A stretch of DNA of 64,000 nt from an uncultured Eubacteriales bacterium (GCA_900319465.1 ONOL01000002.1:1-64000), one strand, 5' to 3'. Shown: positions 41,685-50,954, counted from the first letter of the stretch. Program-made: numbers and translations. The notes: generated by a model from the letters alone, not told the origin.

Positions 41685-42362
41685 ATGTGGATGATCGTAT
41701 TACGCACCGTTTTTATCTATCTGGTCCTGATGCTGCTGCTGCGGCTGCTGGGCAAGCGCCAGCTCGGCGAAATGGAGCTGTCGGAATTCGTGGTGGCGGC
41801 GCTGATCGCAAACCTCGCCGCGCATCCCCTGCAGGAGCACGACACCCCCCTGCTCACGGCCGTCGTCCCGATCGCCTCGCTCGCGGCGATGGAGCTGCTG
41901 ACCGCGTGGATCAGCATGCGCAGCATCCGGCTGCGCTCCCTGTTCTACGGCCGGCCGAGCCTGATCGTCGACCACGGGAAGCTCAACCAGGAGGAGATGC
42001 GGAAAAACCGCTTCACCGGCGACGAGCTGATGCAGGCCATGCGCAGCCAGGGCATCCTCGACATCAACGAGGTGCTCTACGCGGTCCTTGAGACCAACGG
42101 CACGCTCAACGTGATCCCCATCGCCGAGGCCCAGCCGGTCACCGCCGGGCAGATGGGGCTTGCGAAGGAGCAGGCGGGCTACCCCACCATCGTCATCAGC
42201 GGGGGGCGCGTGCTCGAGCAGAACCTGACGCAGCTCGGCTTCGACCGGCGCTGGCTGGCCAGGCGGCTGAAGGAGCGCGGGCTGGGCGACCCGGCGCGCG
42301 TCTTCCTCATGACCGCCGACGAGAACGGGAACGTGTTCTTCTGCGAAAAGAAGGACGAATGA
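41685..42362 (+). CDS. YetF-like (DUF421) membrane protein
   Basis: A protein of 225 aa with three N-terminal membrane helices (about 3-75, with LLLRLLGKRQLGEMELSEFVVAALIANLA) and a cytoplasmic C-terminal domain (LYGRPSLIVDHGKLNQEEMRKNRFTGDELM...NEVLYAVLETNGTLNVI). This is the YetF/DUF421 arrangement, related to spore-associated membrane proteins in Bacillus. The ATG at 41685 begins the family sequence but no good ribosome site precedes it. It starts only 36 bp from the divergent NagB-like gene. Confidence 0.88.
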   Translation: MWMIVLRTVFIYLVLMLLLRLLGKRQLGEMELSEFVVAALIANLAAHPLQEHDTPLLTAVVPIASLAAMELLTAWISMRSIRLRSLFYGRPSLIVDHGKLNQEEMRKNRFTGDELMQAMRSQGILDINEVLYAVLETNGTLNVIPIAEAQPVTAGQMGLAKEQAGYPTIVISGGRVLEQNLTQLGFDRRWLARRLKERGLGDPARVFLMTADENGNVFFCEKKDE

Positions 42363-42364
42363 TT

Positions 42365-42392
42365 GCGGCGCCCCCTTCGGGGACGGCGCCGC
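42365..42392. terminator. Hairpin between convergent yetF-like gene and nrdR
   Basis: GCGGCGCC/GGCGCCGC stem with a smaller stem inside, in the 59-bp gap between two convergent genes. No T-run follows, so termination is only probable. Confidence 0.45.
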
Positions 42393-42421
42393 GAAGCGGC
42401 CCCGCGCGCCTTCCTTCTCCC

Positions 42422-42880
42422 TCAGTTCTTGTCCACCAGGAGCTTGCTCAGCTCCTCCATGAAGGTGTTGATATCCTTGAAGCTGCGGTAGACGGAGGCA
42501 AAGCGCACATAGGCCACCTCGTCGATGTCCTTGAGGCGCTCCATGACCATCTCGCCCACGTCCACGGTGCGGATCTCGCGCTCGAGGTTGCTCTGCAGCT
42601 CCTGCTCGATCTCGTCGGCGATCCGCTCCAGCGTCTCCAGGGAGACGGGGCGCTTCTCGCAGGCGCGCACCATGCCGTTGATGAGCTTGACCTTGTCGAA
42701 GCTCTGGCGGCTGCCGTCGCGCTTGACGACGACGAGGGGCAGGCGCTCGATGATCTCAAAGGTGGTAAACCGCTTGCCGCAGGCCAGGCACTCCCGGCGG
42801 CGGCGGATGGTCGCGCCCTCCTCGGCGGGGCGGGAATCAATGACTTTACTCTCGGTATAACCGCAAAACGGACATTTCAT
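42422..42880 (-). CDS. nrdR: Transcriptional repressor NrdR
   Basis: An ATP/dATP-sensing repressor of ribonucleotide reductase genes, 152 aa. The N-terminal zinc ribbon [17 protein letters not shown]...[12 protein letters not shown] is followed by an ATP-cone domain (about 49-140, [20 protein letters not shown]). Length and motifs are standard. It is 43 bp downstream of the dehydrogenase gene and may be cotranscribed. Confidence 0.97.
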   Translation of the reverse strand: MKCPFCGYTESKVIDSRPAEEGATIRRRRECLACGKRFTTFEIIERLPLVVVKRDGSRQSFDKVKLINGMVRACEKRPVSLETLERIADEIEQELQSNLEREIRTVDVGEMVMERLKDIDEVAYVRFASVYRSFKDINTFMEELSKLLVDKN

Positions 42881-42922
42881 ATCTCTCTGCTCCCCAATTC
42901 TGTCTGTCGTTCTGTCTCTCGT

Positions 42923-43879
42923 TTATTTCCGGTATCCGGTCTCGAAATCCACCACGTTGCGGATCGCTTCCCCCTTGAGCCAGGCGCTGAGGTTTTCGGC
43001 CGAGAGCGCCACGATCTTCTCAAGGATGTCCGGCAGGTGGAAGTTGCCGGAGACGTGCGGCGTGATGAGCAGGTCCTCCAGCCCCCAGAGCGGGCTGTCT
43101 TCCGGCAGGGGCTCCTCCTCGCACACGTCGATGCCCGCGGCGGCGATCTGCTTGCGCCGCAGCGCCTCATACAGCACGCCGCTCTCCACCGCGCTGCCGC
43201 GCCCGCAGTTGAGGAACACCGCCGTGTCCTTCATGGCCCGGAAGCGCCCGGCCGTGTAGAGGCCGCGGGTATCCCCCGTGCCGGGCAGGAAGGAGGCCAC
43301 CACGTCCGCCCGGGGCAGCAGCTCGTCGAGCGCGCCGCGCAGGCACAGCTCGTCCACCCCCTCGGGGCAGGGGCCGGGGCGGCGCCTGACGCCGACGACG
43401 TGCGCGCCCATGGCCTTGCACAGCCGCGCGAAATGCAGGCCGATGTCCCCCAGGCCGACGACCACGACCGTGCAGTCCGACAGCGAGCAGACCGGGCCGC
43501 TGTCCGTCCAGCTATGCCGCCGCTGGGCGTCCCGATAGCGGTGGAGCTTCTTTTGCAGCGTCAGCAGCATGGCGAAGGCGTGCTCGCCCACGGCCTTGCC
43601 GTAGCAGCCGGTGGCGTTGGCGAGCACGGTGTTCTCATGCAGCACGCCGGGCGCGAGATAGGGGTCGGCCCCCGCGGACCAGAGCTGCAGCAGCCCCAGC
43701 CGCCCGGAGGCGCGGATCATCCCGGCCGGGACGCAGCCCAGGATCACGTCGGCCTGCCGCACCAGCTCCTCCGTCGCCCCCTGCAGCCCGCAGTAGACGA
43801 AGCGGCAGCCCGGCCCGGCGGCCTCCAGGACCTTCTTGTGCCTCTCCTCCGCCGGCAGCGCGACGAGCACGGTTTTCAC
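42923..43879 (-). CDS. D-2-hydroxyacid dehydrogenase family protein
   Basis: A NAD(P)-dependent oxidoreductase of 318 aa. The Rossmann motif is VVVVGLGDIGLHFARL. The catalytic triad is present: Arg in NCGRGSAVE, Glu in GIDVCEEEPLP and His in LLITPHVSGNF. The substrate cannot be assigned; GyaR/SerA-like 2-ketoacid reduction is the family chemistry. The start is GTG 43879 with AAGGGGGG upstream. Confidence 0.92.
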   Translation of the reverse strand: MKTVLVALPAEERHKKVLEAAGPGCRFVYCGLQGATEELVRQADVILGCVPAGMIRASGRLGLLQLWSAGADPYLAPGVLHENTVLANATGCYGKAVGEHAFAMLLTLQKKLHRYRDAQRRHSWTDSGPVCSLSDCTVVVVGLGDIGLHFARLCKAMGAHVVGVRRRPGPCPEGVDELCLRGALDELLPRADVVASFLPGTGDTRGLYTAGRFRAMKDTAVFLNCGRGSAVESGVLYEALRRKQIAAAGIDVCEEEPLPEDSPLWGLEDLLITPHVSGNFHLPDILEKIVALSAENLSAWLKGEAIRNVVDFETGYRK

Positions 43880-43919
43880 AGGCAGCCCCCCTTGTTTTAT
43901 GTAAATCTCTTCTCAATAT

Positions 43920-43948
43920 ATTGTAGTATGATTTTCCCCGAAATGCAA
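43920..43948 (-). promoter_or_regulatory. Promoter of the hydroxyacid dehydrogenase gene
   Basis: Minus-strand TTGCAT (43943-43948), 17-bp spacer, TACAAT (43920-43925). Confidence 0.7.
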
Positions 43949-43949
43949 C

Positions 43950-44184
43950 ATAAAGTTATACAAATGTGAAAGGAAGAAAAAAGCCTTTCAGGCGTCCCCA
44001 TCGGGGCGCCGCAGCGCTTCCTGCTTCCCTGTTTGCTCCCCGGGCGCGCCGGAAAACACGCCGTTTGTGCCAAATCACGCCGCTTTTCCCGCCCTTGCGG
44101 GGACAGATCCCCCGCCGCGCCCCTTCAATTTTATCTATTTAACCCAAAGCGCAAAAGTTTTTCCTCTCCGTTCTTTGTACATTA
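43950..44184. other. Intergenic region upstream of the first ABC operon
   Basis: About 235 bp between divergent promoters. It contains a GGCGTCCCC/GGGGCGCC hairpin (about 43991-44010) and a GCGGGG/CCCCGC hairpin (about 44097-44117). I see no open frame with a ribosome site and no recognised riboswitch. Confidence 0.4.
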
Positions 44185-44213
44185 TTGACATTTTCGGCCG
44201 ATCGGAGTATAGT
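44185..44213 (+). promoter_or_regulatory. Strong promoter of the first ABC importer operon
   Basis: TTGACA (44185-44190), 17-bp spacer, TATAGT (44208-44213), followed by a roughly 65-nt leader and AAGGAGG. Confidence 0.88.
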
Positions 44214-44284
44214 ATGCAATAGTTTCTTAACAACTGGTATTCTACGGGCTCGGCCCGCTGAAAATTTTATAAGGAGGAACCCCC

Positions 44285-45490
44285 ATGAAAAAGTACCTTG
44301 CGCTGCTGCTGGCTCTGGTAATGGTCTTCGCCGTGGCTTGCCCCACCGCCTTCGCCGATGACGATTACACGATCCGCATCTACTCCAACTCCAACTCCAC
44401 CGAGCGTACCACCTGGCTCATCAACGAGGCCAAGAAGGCCGGCTTCGACATCTCCATTGATGACAACTCCGTCATCTCCGGCGATACCGCCGCCGTGCAG
44501 GCCGCCAACGAGAACAAGGACGGCGACCTGATCTTCGGCCTGAACGAGACCCGCTGGGGCCAGTTGATCGACGGCAACTACGAGAACCTCTCCCTCGTTG
44601 ACTGGACCCCCTCCTGGGCGGACAAGGTCGGCGCGTACAAGTATGACGGCAAGGCCTACGGCCTCGTCATCCAGAACGTCCTGATGCTCTACCGCAACGA
44701 CGAGTTCGGCACCAACGGCGAGGAGCTGCACTTCGACCACTGGGCTGACGTGGTCGACTCCGGCTACACCTGGTACCGCCAGAACAAGATCGGCGGCACC
44801 ACCAACATGAACATCAACTCCGCCATCCTGTACGCCTTCACCGATCCCGAATCCCCCGCCGGCGGCATCTCCATCGACGGCTGGAAAGCCCTGTGGAAGT
44901 TCTGCGCGGACGGCAAGTTCGGCGGCGACGACTACAAGTACGGCTTCGATCCCCTGAACAAGGGCGACGTTGCGATCTCCGAGTTCTACTCCTCCGCGCT
45001 CTACGGCAAGATCGACGCCGCGGCCGAAGGCAGCGAGCATCCCCTGGTCGGCGCGCTGGAGCCCGAGAACTGGGCCCTCGTCGACATCAAGGACGGCACC
45101 TACTACATCGCCGAGTACATCGGCGTGCTTGACAAGGCCGGCCGCACCGACGCGCAGACCGAGAAGGTCAAGGAGTTCTGCGACTGGTTCGGCTCCGCCG
45201 AGGTGCAGGCTGCCTGGGCCGAGGAGTTCGACTCCGTTCCCTGCAACGCCGACGCGGTCGAGCTGGTCTACGGCGACGACATCCCCGCCATCTACCTGCT
45301 CGACAACTTCGCCCTCAAGACCGTCGAAGGCACCGAGATGACCTACGCCGCCTACGTTGCCGCCCACTCCGCCGAGTGGACCAACATCATGACCAACCTG
45401 GGCTTCTACTGGAAGGACGCCTCCGAGGCTCCCGCCGAGCCCGATTGGGACAACCTTGACTGGGCCGTGCTGACGCAGAAGGCCGAGTAA
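44285..45490 (+). CDS. ABC transporter extracellular solute-binding protein (family 1 type)
   Basis: A secreted binding protein of 401 aa. The signal peptide is cut after PTAFA (residue 24) or, less likely, lipidated at the AVAC Cys. The mature protein has the type II periplasmic-binding fold: YTIRIYSNSNSTERTTWLI, DGDLIFGLNE, KYDGKAYGLVIQNVLMLYR. AAGGAGG precedes the ATG. The order with a PotA/FbpC-like ATPase and a fused FbpB-like permease matches importers of iron, thiamine, spermidine or 2-aminoethylphosphonate. The ligand cannot be told here. A hairpin after the stop may keep this message more abundant than the rest of the operon. Confidence 0.92.
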   Translation: MKKYLALLLALVMVFAVACPTAFADDDYTIRIYSNSNSTERTTWLINEAKKAGFDISIDDNSVISGDTAAVQAANENKDGDLIFGLNETRWGQLIDGNYENLSLVDWTPSWADKVGAYKYDGKAYGLVIQNVLMLYRNDEFGTNGEELHFDHWADVVDSGYTWYRQNKIGGTTNMNINSAILYAFTDPESPAGGISIDGWKALWKFCADGKFGGDDYKYGFDPLNKGDVAISEFYSSALYGKIDAAAEGSEHPLVGALEPENWALVDIKDGTYYIAEYIGVLDKAGRTDAQTEKVKEFCDWFGSAEVQAAWAEEFDSVPCNADAVELVYGDDIPAIYLLDNFALKTVEGTEMTYAAYVAAHSAEWTNIMTNLGFYWKDASEAPAEPDWDNLDWAVLTQKAE

Positions 45491-45516
45491 AAAACCAAGC
45501 CGCAACAACACGATAT

Positions 45517-45540
45517 GGCGAGCCGGGAAACCGGCTCGCC
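45517..45540 (+). other. Hairpin between binding-protein and ATPase genes
   Basis: A perfect 10-bp GGCGAGCCGG/CCGGCTCGCC stem with GAAA loop and no T-run. It is typical of mRNA 3'-end protecting hairpins after highly expressed binding-protein genes. Confidence 0.6.
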
Positions 45541-45648
45541 ACCGCTTATATTCGCCGGCTCCCCGATCCGTTCGCTGAGCAAAAGCCGTCCGCCGGGCGG
45601 CCTTCGCTGAGCGAACCGAGAAGAAAAATGAACAAAGGAGTCCTGCAT

Positions 45649-46686
45649 ATGATCAAGTTGAACGACATCGTCGTGAAGTTCGGCGACTTCACCGCCCTGC
45701 ACGACATCAACGTCCACGTGAGGGAGGGCGAGTTCTTCACCTTCCTCGGCCCGTCCGGCTGCGGCAAAACCACCACCCTGCGCACCATCACCGGCTTCAT
45801 CGAGCCGGTCTCCGGCACCGTCGTGGTCAAGGACCGGGACATCACGCACGTCCCCATCGAAAAGCGCAACATCGGCATCGTCTTCCAGAGCTACGCCCTC
45901 TTCCCCACCATGACGGTGTATGACAACATCGCCTTCGGCCTCAAGATCAAGAAGCTGAAGAAGGAGGAGATCGACCGGAAGGTGCGCGACATCGCCAGGA
46001 AGGTCGACCTGTCCGACGAGCAGCTCAAGAAGGCCGTCTCGCAGCTCTCCGGCGGCCAGCAGCAGCGCGTCGCCATCGCCCGCGCCCTCGTGACCGAGCC
46101 GGCCATCATCTGCATGGACGAGCCGCTCTCCAACCTCGACGCGAAGCTGCGCGTGCAGCTTCGAAACGAGCTGAAGAAGATGCAGAAGGACTTCGGCATC
46201 ACCACGATCTACGTCACCCACGACCAGGAGGAGGCCCTGACCCTCTCCGACCGCATCGCGGTGTTCAACAAGGGCTACATCGAGCAGATCGGCACCCCGA
46301 ACGAGGTCTACAACTTCTCGCAGACCGAGTTCGTGTGCAACTTCATCGGCGACATCAACCGCCTGTCCGACGAGGTGGTGGCGAAGCTCAACGCCGCCGG
46401 CGCGCAGCTCGACGCGGCCAGGCACAACTACGTGCGCCTCGAGCGCCTGCACGTGAACGTCGCGCTCACGGACGGGCTGTACGCGCTGGACGGCACGGTC
46501 ACGATGCGCGAGTACTACGGGCTTTACATCAAGTATTACATCGACCTCGGCAGCCAGACCATCAAGGTCATCGAGAAGAACGACGGCGTGCGCATCTACG
46601 AGGAGGGGCAGCAGGTCTCCGTGGTCATCGACCCGAAGGACGTCATGGCCTACGCGCCCTCCGGAGAGGACGTGGTGGCACCATGA
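45649..46686 (+). CDS. ABC transporter ATP-binding protein (PotA/FbpC-like)
   Basis: Import ATPase of about 345 aa. Walker A is [14 protein letters not shown], the Q-loop [16 protein letters not shown], the signature [16 protein letters not shown], Walker [15 protein letters not shown], and the switch His is in [18 protein letters not shown]-terminal TOBE-like regulatory domain spans about 235-345. I chose ATG 45649 because AAAGGAG lies 8 nt before it. It overlaps the permease gene by ATGA. Confidence 0.96.
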   Translation: MIKLNDIVVKFGDFTALHDINVHVREGEFFTFLGPSGCGKTTTLRTITGFIEPVSGTVVVKDRDITHVPIEKRNIGIVFQSYALFPTMTVYDNIAFGLKIKKLKKEEIDRKVRDIARKVDLSDEQLKKAVSQLSGGQQQRVAIARALVTEPAIICMDEPLSNLDAKLRVQLRNELKKMQKDFGITTIYVTHDQEEALTLSDRIAVFNKGYIEQIGTPNEVYNFSQTEFVCNFIGDINRLSDEVVAKLNAAGAQLDAARHNYVRLERLHVNVALTDGLYALDGTVTMREYYGLYIKYYIDLGSQTIKVIEKNDGVRIYEEGQQVSVVIDPKDVMAYAPSGEDVVAP

Positions 46687-48587
46687 CCGGAACGCTCGAC
46701 CGCAAGCTCCGGCCGGAGCTGATTGTGCGCCTGGTGGGCGTCTGCTTCTTCGCCTACCTGTTCTTCGGCTTCATGCTCCTGCCCTGCCTCAACACCCTCA
46801 CCAGCATCTTCAACACCCGCAACGCCGCCGGCGAGCGCGACCCCTTCGCGGTCATCCGCTTCTTCCTGGCCGGCTCCATGGGCAAATACGTCTGGAACTC
46901 GCTGAAGCTCGCCATCTGCCTCGTCATCACGGTCAACGTGATCGGCGTGTCCATCGTGCTGCTCACCGAGTACTTCGACATCAAGGGCGCCCGCATCCTG
47001 CGCATGGGCTACATGACCACGATGATCTACTCCGGCGTCGCGCTGGTCACGGGCTATATGTTCCTCTACGCGGGCGACGGCATCCTCACCACCGCGGTGA
47101 AGAACGCCTTCCCCGACTTCAACACGAGCTGGTTCTCGGGCTTCAACTCGGTGCTCTTCACAATGACCTTCGCCTGCACCTCCAACCACATGCTCTTCCT
47201 GCGCAACGCCATCCGCGGCATCGACTACAACACCGTGGAGGCCGCCCGCAACATGGGCGCCAAGCCCTTCAAGGTGCTGTGGAAGGTGGTCTTCCCCACG
47301 CTGATCCCGACCATGTTCTCGCTGACGGTCATGACCTTCATCACGGGCCTGTGCGCCATGTCCGCGCCGACCCTGCTGGGCTATGACTCCATCAACCCCG
47401 AGATCGTGCGCCTGGCCGGCTCCTCCACCGCCGACGAGGCCTTCCCGCAGGCGCGCGCGGCGCTGCTGTCGATCATCCTGGCGATGTTCACGATCGTCCT
47501 GCTGACGGTGCTCTCCGCCTACGAGCGCAAGGGGCACTACCTCTCCGTCTCCAAGACCAAGGCCAAGCTCCAGAAGCAGAAGATCACCAACCCCGTCGCC
47601 AACGTCCTCGCGCATATCTACGCCTACGTGCTGTTCATCATCTACATGACCCCGGTCGTGATGATCGTCATCTTCTCCTTCCAGACTTACAGCGCGATCC
47701 GCCTCAAGAAGCTGGATCTGAGCCAGTGGACGCTCATCAACTACTTCGGCCAGCAGGACTACGAGTACCTCACGAGCCGCGGCAAGTACAAGACCCGCGA
47801 GGGCTCGATCTCCGGCGTGTTCGCCAACGAGGCGACCCTCGGCGGCATCAAGCTGAGCTTCGTGCTCTCGGCGCTGGCGGCGGCGCTGGCCTGCGTGATC
47901 GTGGTCGTGGCCTGCAACTATATGTTCAAGAAGAAGAACAAGGGCTCCGGCGTCGTGCTGGAATACGCGCTCCTCTTCCCCTGGCTGCTGCCCACGATCC
48001 TGATCTGCTACTCCTACCGCACCTACTTCAACGCCGAGAACATCTGGTACGTCGGCAACCAGAACCTCTATTTCGCGCAGAACGTTCGCTTCCTGATCGT
48101 CATGGCCTATACGGTGACGAAGCTGCCGTTCTCGCTGCGCATGATCAAGGCGAGCTTCTACTCGATCGACGAGGAGCTGGAGGACGCGGCGAAGAACCTC
48201 GGCGCGGGCGGGATCTACACCTTCCTGCGCGTGAAGCTGCCGATCATCCTGCCCTCGGTGCTGGCCGTGTTCGCGCTGAACTTCAACGCGCTGTTCACCG
48301 AGTACGATATGTCCGCCACCTTCGCGAGCACCTACGGCACGAGCTACGCCATGGTCATCCAGGCCATGTGCCGCGAGGAGGGCCTGTACGGCTATAACGT
48401 CAACGCCTCCGGCCGCCGCTGCGCGTCCACGGTCTTCATCATGGTCGTCTCCGGCCTGATCCTGTACCTTGTGTACGGCGTGGGCTCGCGCGACCTGGGC
48501 GAACGCCTCGAGATCCGCGACCGCCGCCGCAAGCGCATGGAGCGGCTGGGCGCACTCTTCACAAGAAAGGATAACGCAAACGCATGA
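46683..48587 (+). CDS. ABC transporter permease, two fused permease domains (FbpB/ThiP-like)
   Basis: A membrane protein of 634 aa with about 12 predicted helices in two halves. Each half has the EAA loop that contacts the ATPase: EAARNMGAKPFKVLWKVVFP (first) and EDAAKNLGAGGIYTFLRVKL (second). This gives a complete translocation pore from one gene, as in FbpB, ThiP and PhnU-type transporters. The start overlaps the ATPase stop, and its stop overlaps the HAD gene start, both by ATGA. Confidence 0.95.
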   Translation: MTGTLDRKLRPELIVRLVGVCFFAYLFFGFMLLPCLNTLTSIFNTRNAAGERDPFAVIRFFLAGSMGKYVWNSLKLAICLVITVNVIGVSIVLLTEYFDIKGARILRMGYMTTMIYSGVALVTGYMFLYAGDGILTTAVKNAFPDFNTSWFSGFNSVLFTMTFACTSNHMLFLRNAIRGIDYNTVEAARNMGAKPFKVLWKVVFPTLIPTMFSLTVMTFITGLCAMSAPTLLGYDSINPEIVRLAGSSTADEAFPQARAALLSIILAMFTIVLLTVLSAYERKGHYLSVSKTKAKLQKQKITNPVANVLAHIYAYVLFIIYMTPVVMIVIFSFQTYSAIRLKKLDLSQWTLINYFGQQDYEYLTSRGKYKTREGSISGVFANEATLGGIKLSFVLSALAAALACVIVVVACNYMFKKKNKGSGVVLEYALLFPWLLPTILICYSYRTYFNAENIWYVGNQNLYFAQNVRFLIVMAYTVTKLPFSLRMIKASFYSIDEELEDAAKNLGAGGIYTFLRVKLPIILPSVLAVFALNFNALFTEYDMSATFASTYGTSYAMVIQAMCREEGLYGYNVNASGRRCASTVFIMVVSGLILYLVYGVGSRDLGERLEIRDRRRKRMERLGALFTRKDNANA

Positions 48588-49201
48588 TCAAAAACATCGT
48601 ATTCGACATGGGCCGGGTCCTGATCGAATGGGAGCCCGAGGTCATCGTGGCACGGGAGGGCCTCGGCGAGGACGACAGCCGCCTGCTCCTGCGCGAGGTC
48701 TTCGCGTGCGGCGAGTGGGCGGCCATGGACCACGGCTGGATGAGCTCCGAGGAGGGCTGGCGCCGGATCTGCCGCCGCCTGCCGGAGCGGCTGCACGAAA
48801 ACGCGCGCCGCTGCGTCTTTGACTGGTGGAAGGGGCCGCTGGTCCCGATCCCCGGGATGGCGGAGCTCGTGCGGGAGGTCAAGGCCCTCGGCTACGGGGT
48901 CTACCTGCTCTCCAACGCCACGAGCTACCTCTCCGAATACTTCCACCGCATCCCCGGCTCGGAGTGCTTCGACGGGCGGATCGTCTCGGCGGACGTGAAG
49001 CTGCTCAAGCCCCGCCCCGAGATCTACCGGGAGCTGTACCGGCAGTACGGCCTCGACCCGGCCGAATGCTTCTTCATCGACGACAGCCTGCTGAACGTCG
49101 ACGGCGCGTGGCTCACCGGCATGAACGCCGTCGTGTTCTTCGGCGACATGGCGCGCCTGCGCCGCGAGCTGGCCGAGGCCGGCGTCCCGGTGAAGCCCTG
49201 A
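48584..49201 (+). CDS. HAD-superfamily phosphatase (HAD-IA type)
   Basis: A cytoplasmic hydrolase of 205 aa. Motif 1 is FDMGRVLIEW, motif 2 LLSNATSY, the Lys motif KLLKPRPEIY and motif 4 CFFIDDSLLNVDGA. In motif 1 the second Asp (usually the acid/base, DxD) is Gly, as in the FDLGNVL subgroup. It is coupled by ATGA to the permease, so it may act on the imported substrate, for example a sugar phosphate or phosphonate derivative (inference). A terminator ends the operon. Confidence 0.9.
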   Translation: MIKNIVFDMGRVLIEWEPEVIVAREGLGEDDSRLLLREVFACGEWAAMDHGWMSSEEGWRRICRRLPERLHENARRCVFDWWKGPLVPIPGMAELVREVKALGYGVYLLSNATSYLSEYFHRIPGSECFDGRIVSADVKLLKPRPEIYRELYRQYGLDPAECFFIDDSLLNVDGAWLTGMNAVVFFGDMARLRRELAEAGVPVKP

Positions 49202-49234
49202 TCCCCAAGCGCCCGGACTTCTTTGACAGTCTGC

Positions 49235-49267
49235 GGGGCCGTTCCGACGGAACGGCCCCCTCTTTTT
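49235..49267 (+). terminator. Terminator of the first ABC operon
   Basis: GGGGCCGTTCC/GGAACGGCCCC stem with a 3-nt loop (49235-49259) followed by CTCTTTTT. Confidence 0.9.
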
Positions 49268-49324
49268 ATCCTCCTTATCCTTTGCTTATCCTCCGCGTAT
49301 CCTCCGCCCCGCGCGGGCGGCTGT

Positions 49325-49384
49325 GACGGTTCTGACGCTTCCCGGCCCGGGGGGGCTCCGGCGTCATTGGCGTCATATCCGTCA
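49325..49384. repeat. Palindromic TGACG-rich repeat, left copy
   Basis: Left arm GACGGTTCTGACGC (49325-49338) and right arm GGCGTCATATCCGTCA (49369-49384), with a CCCGG/CCGGG-like centre and an extra GGCGTCA unit. It begins 7 bp after the stop of the AAA ATPase gene. It shares an identical 15-mer right arm with the copy at 50990-51004. Confidence 0.75.
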
Positions 49385-49390
49385 CCGGCC

Positions 49391-50644
49391 TCAGCCCATC
49401 CTGCGCAGCGTCAGGAGGCGCGCCTTGCTGCCGCGGGAAAAGCGCAGCGCCGCGCCGCGATCCTCCAGCGCCGCGGCCAGGGGCCGGAGCCGCCGCGAAA
49501 AGCCGACGGGGCTGAGCTCCCCCTCCAGCCCCAGCCGCGCCAGCAGCTCGCTCGCCGTGCCCTCGAAGTCCCCCTCTTCCCGCACGAACGCGAGCAGGCG
49601 CAGCAGCAGCGGGTCGTCGGCCGGCCCGTCCGCCTCCTCCTCCGCGCCGAGGAAGCGCCAGCGCATCGTCTCCCGGTCCAGCTCCAGCCGCAGGCGCTGG
49701 TCGGGCAGGTCGCGCCCCGTCACCTGCAAAAACGCGCCGCTGCCGACGCGCGCGGGCTTCCAGAGCACCAGCGTCCCGTCCGCCGCGCCGTTGAGCCCCA
49801 TCGTGCCGCTCACCATGTTCATCGCGTCCCCGGCCTCCTCCTTGCGCGTGTGGTGGACGATCAGCACCGTCAGCCCCTTCTCGTCCGCCAGGCGCTTGAA
49901 GGCGCTGATGACCTCGTAATCGGCGCTGTAACTGTAATTTTCCGTGCTCGTGCGCCGCACCTTCTGCAGGGTGTCGACGATGATGAGCCGCAGCTCGGGC
50001 CGGTCCTCCGCCTGGCGGCGGAGCTGCTCCTCCAGCCCCTCCCCCGCCCTCGCGCAGTCGGTGCAGAAGACGACCGGGCCGGGGCTCGCGTCCGCGACGC
50101 GGCAGAGGCGGCTTTGCAGGCGCTCGTAGGTGTCCTCGAGGCTCAGGTAGAGCACCGCGCCCTGCTCCACGCGCCGCCCCCAGAAGGGCTCGCCCCGCGA
50201 AACGTGGTCGGCGAGGTCGAGCGCGAGCCAGCTCTTGCCGATCTTCGCCGCCCCCGCGAGCAGGTAGACCCCCTGCCCCAGCAGCCCCTCCACCAGACTG
50301 TGCCGCACGGGGAAGTCCATGTCCATCAGCTCCTCCGCCTCCACCGTGCGCAGGAAGGGAAAGGGCAGCCCCAGCAGCCCGAAGACGTAACGGAAGCGGT
50401 CGAAGTCGTCCAGCTCCGGGTGCAGCGCCGCCGCCGCGGTCACCGGCTCCCCCACCGCGCCGCATTCCCCGCACTGCCAGAAATCCCCCTTGAATTCCAC
50501 CTCGCTGCTGCAGCGAAAGCAGCGCAGCCTGTTCTTGCCGATCAGCTCCCCCTCGGCCTTGAGATAGGCGGGCAGCTTGCCCCAGAGCGCCTTGCGGCAC
50601 TCGTTGTATTGATCCGGTGTTAATTTGATGGTTTCCACCCCCAT
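49391..50644 (-). CDS. RepA-like AAA ATPase (AAA_25, RecA fold)
   Basis: A protein of about 417 aa. The N-terminal Cys4 ribbon is CFRC...CGEC (about 43-60). A RecA/KaiC-like ATPase core follows, with Walker A AGAAKIGKSWLA, LYLSLEDTYERL and Walker B LIIVDTLQKV, then ADGTLVLWKPAR. The C-terminus is winged-helix-like (GTASELLARLG ... FSRRLRPLAAALEDRG). This is the pattern of RepA-type hexameric helicases and ATPases coded by plasmids, phages and integrative elements. It stands alone here, with no primase, integrase or relaxase. I chose ATG 50644; the ribosome site AGGT is weak and distant. It is transcribed from a strong promoter about 235 bp upstream. Confidence 0.85.
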   Translation of the reverse strand: MGVETIKLTPDQYNECRKALWGKLPAYLKAEGELIGKNRLRCFRCSSEVEFKGDFWQCGECGAVGEPVTAAAALHPELDDFDRFRYVFGLLGLPFPFLRTVEAEELMDMDFPVRHSLVEGLLGQGVYLLAGAAKIGKSWLALDLADHVSRGEPFWGRRVEQGAVLYLSLEDTYERLQSRLCRVADASPGPVVFCTDCARAGEGLEEQLRRQAEDRPELRLIIVDTLQKVRRTSTENYSYSADYEVISAFKRLADEKGLTVLIVHHTRKEEAGDAMNMVSGTMGLNGAADGTLVLWKPARVGSGAFLQVTGRDLPDQRLRLELDRETMRWRFLGAEEEADGPADDPLLLRLLAFVREEGDFEGTASELLARLGLEGELSPVGFSRRLRPLAAALEDRGAALRFSRGSKARLLTLRRMG

Positions 50645-50950
50645 ATGTTCTGTTTTACCTAACTTTCTGTCGGAAAAGAAAAGGCTCCCGGCAGCCCTCC
50701 TTCCGTCGTCGCGTATGATCCCGCTCCCCCATACAGGCAAGGGCGGCCTTGCAGCCGGAACCGCGCCGTCCCGCGCCGGGCGCCTTGGCCGCGGCTCCCC
50801 CTTGCGCGCGGCGGCGTCCGCCCTGTCCGGCGCGAGGCAGCTCCGCCCCGCCTTGTCCGCTCTCGATCGGGTATCCGTATGATAGCACAAAAACCGGATT
50901 TTGTCAAGAAAAAGTTCGGTTATACAGATCTTCCCCGGCCGCCATGACGC
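50645..50950. other. Long leader and promoter region of the RepA-like gene
   Basis: The roughly 300 bp hold the promoter (50879-50907) and a GC-rich transcribed leader of about 230 nt without a supported gene. A 25-codon frame in the leader (about 50658-50735, minus strand) has no strong ribosome site. No known riboswitch was recognised. Confidence 0.5.
50879..50907 (-). promoter_or_regulatory. Promoter of the RepA-like ATPase gene
   Basis: Minus-strand TTGACA (50902-50907), 17-bp spacer, TATCAT (50879-50884). Confidence 0.82.
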
Positions 50951-50954
50951 AAAC

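Noticed and set aside
46335..46682. Longer start for the fused permease gene
   Set aside because: The frame is open upstream but lies inside the ATPase gene; the ATGA overlap at 46683 gives the natural start.
50658..50735. Small frame in the leader of the RepA-like gene (about 25 codons)
   Set aside because: No strong ribosome site and no similarity evidence; kept only as a note on the leader.
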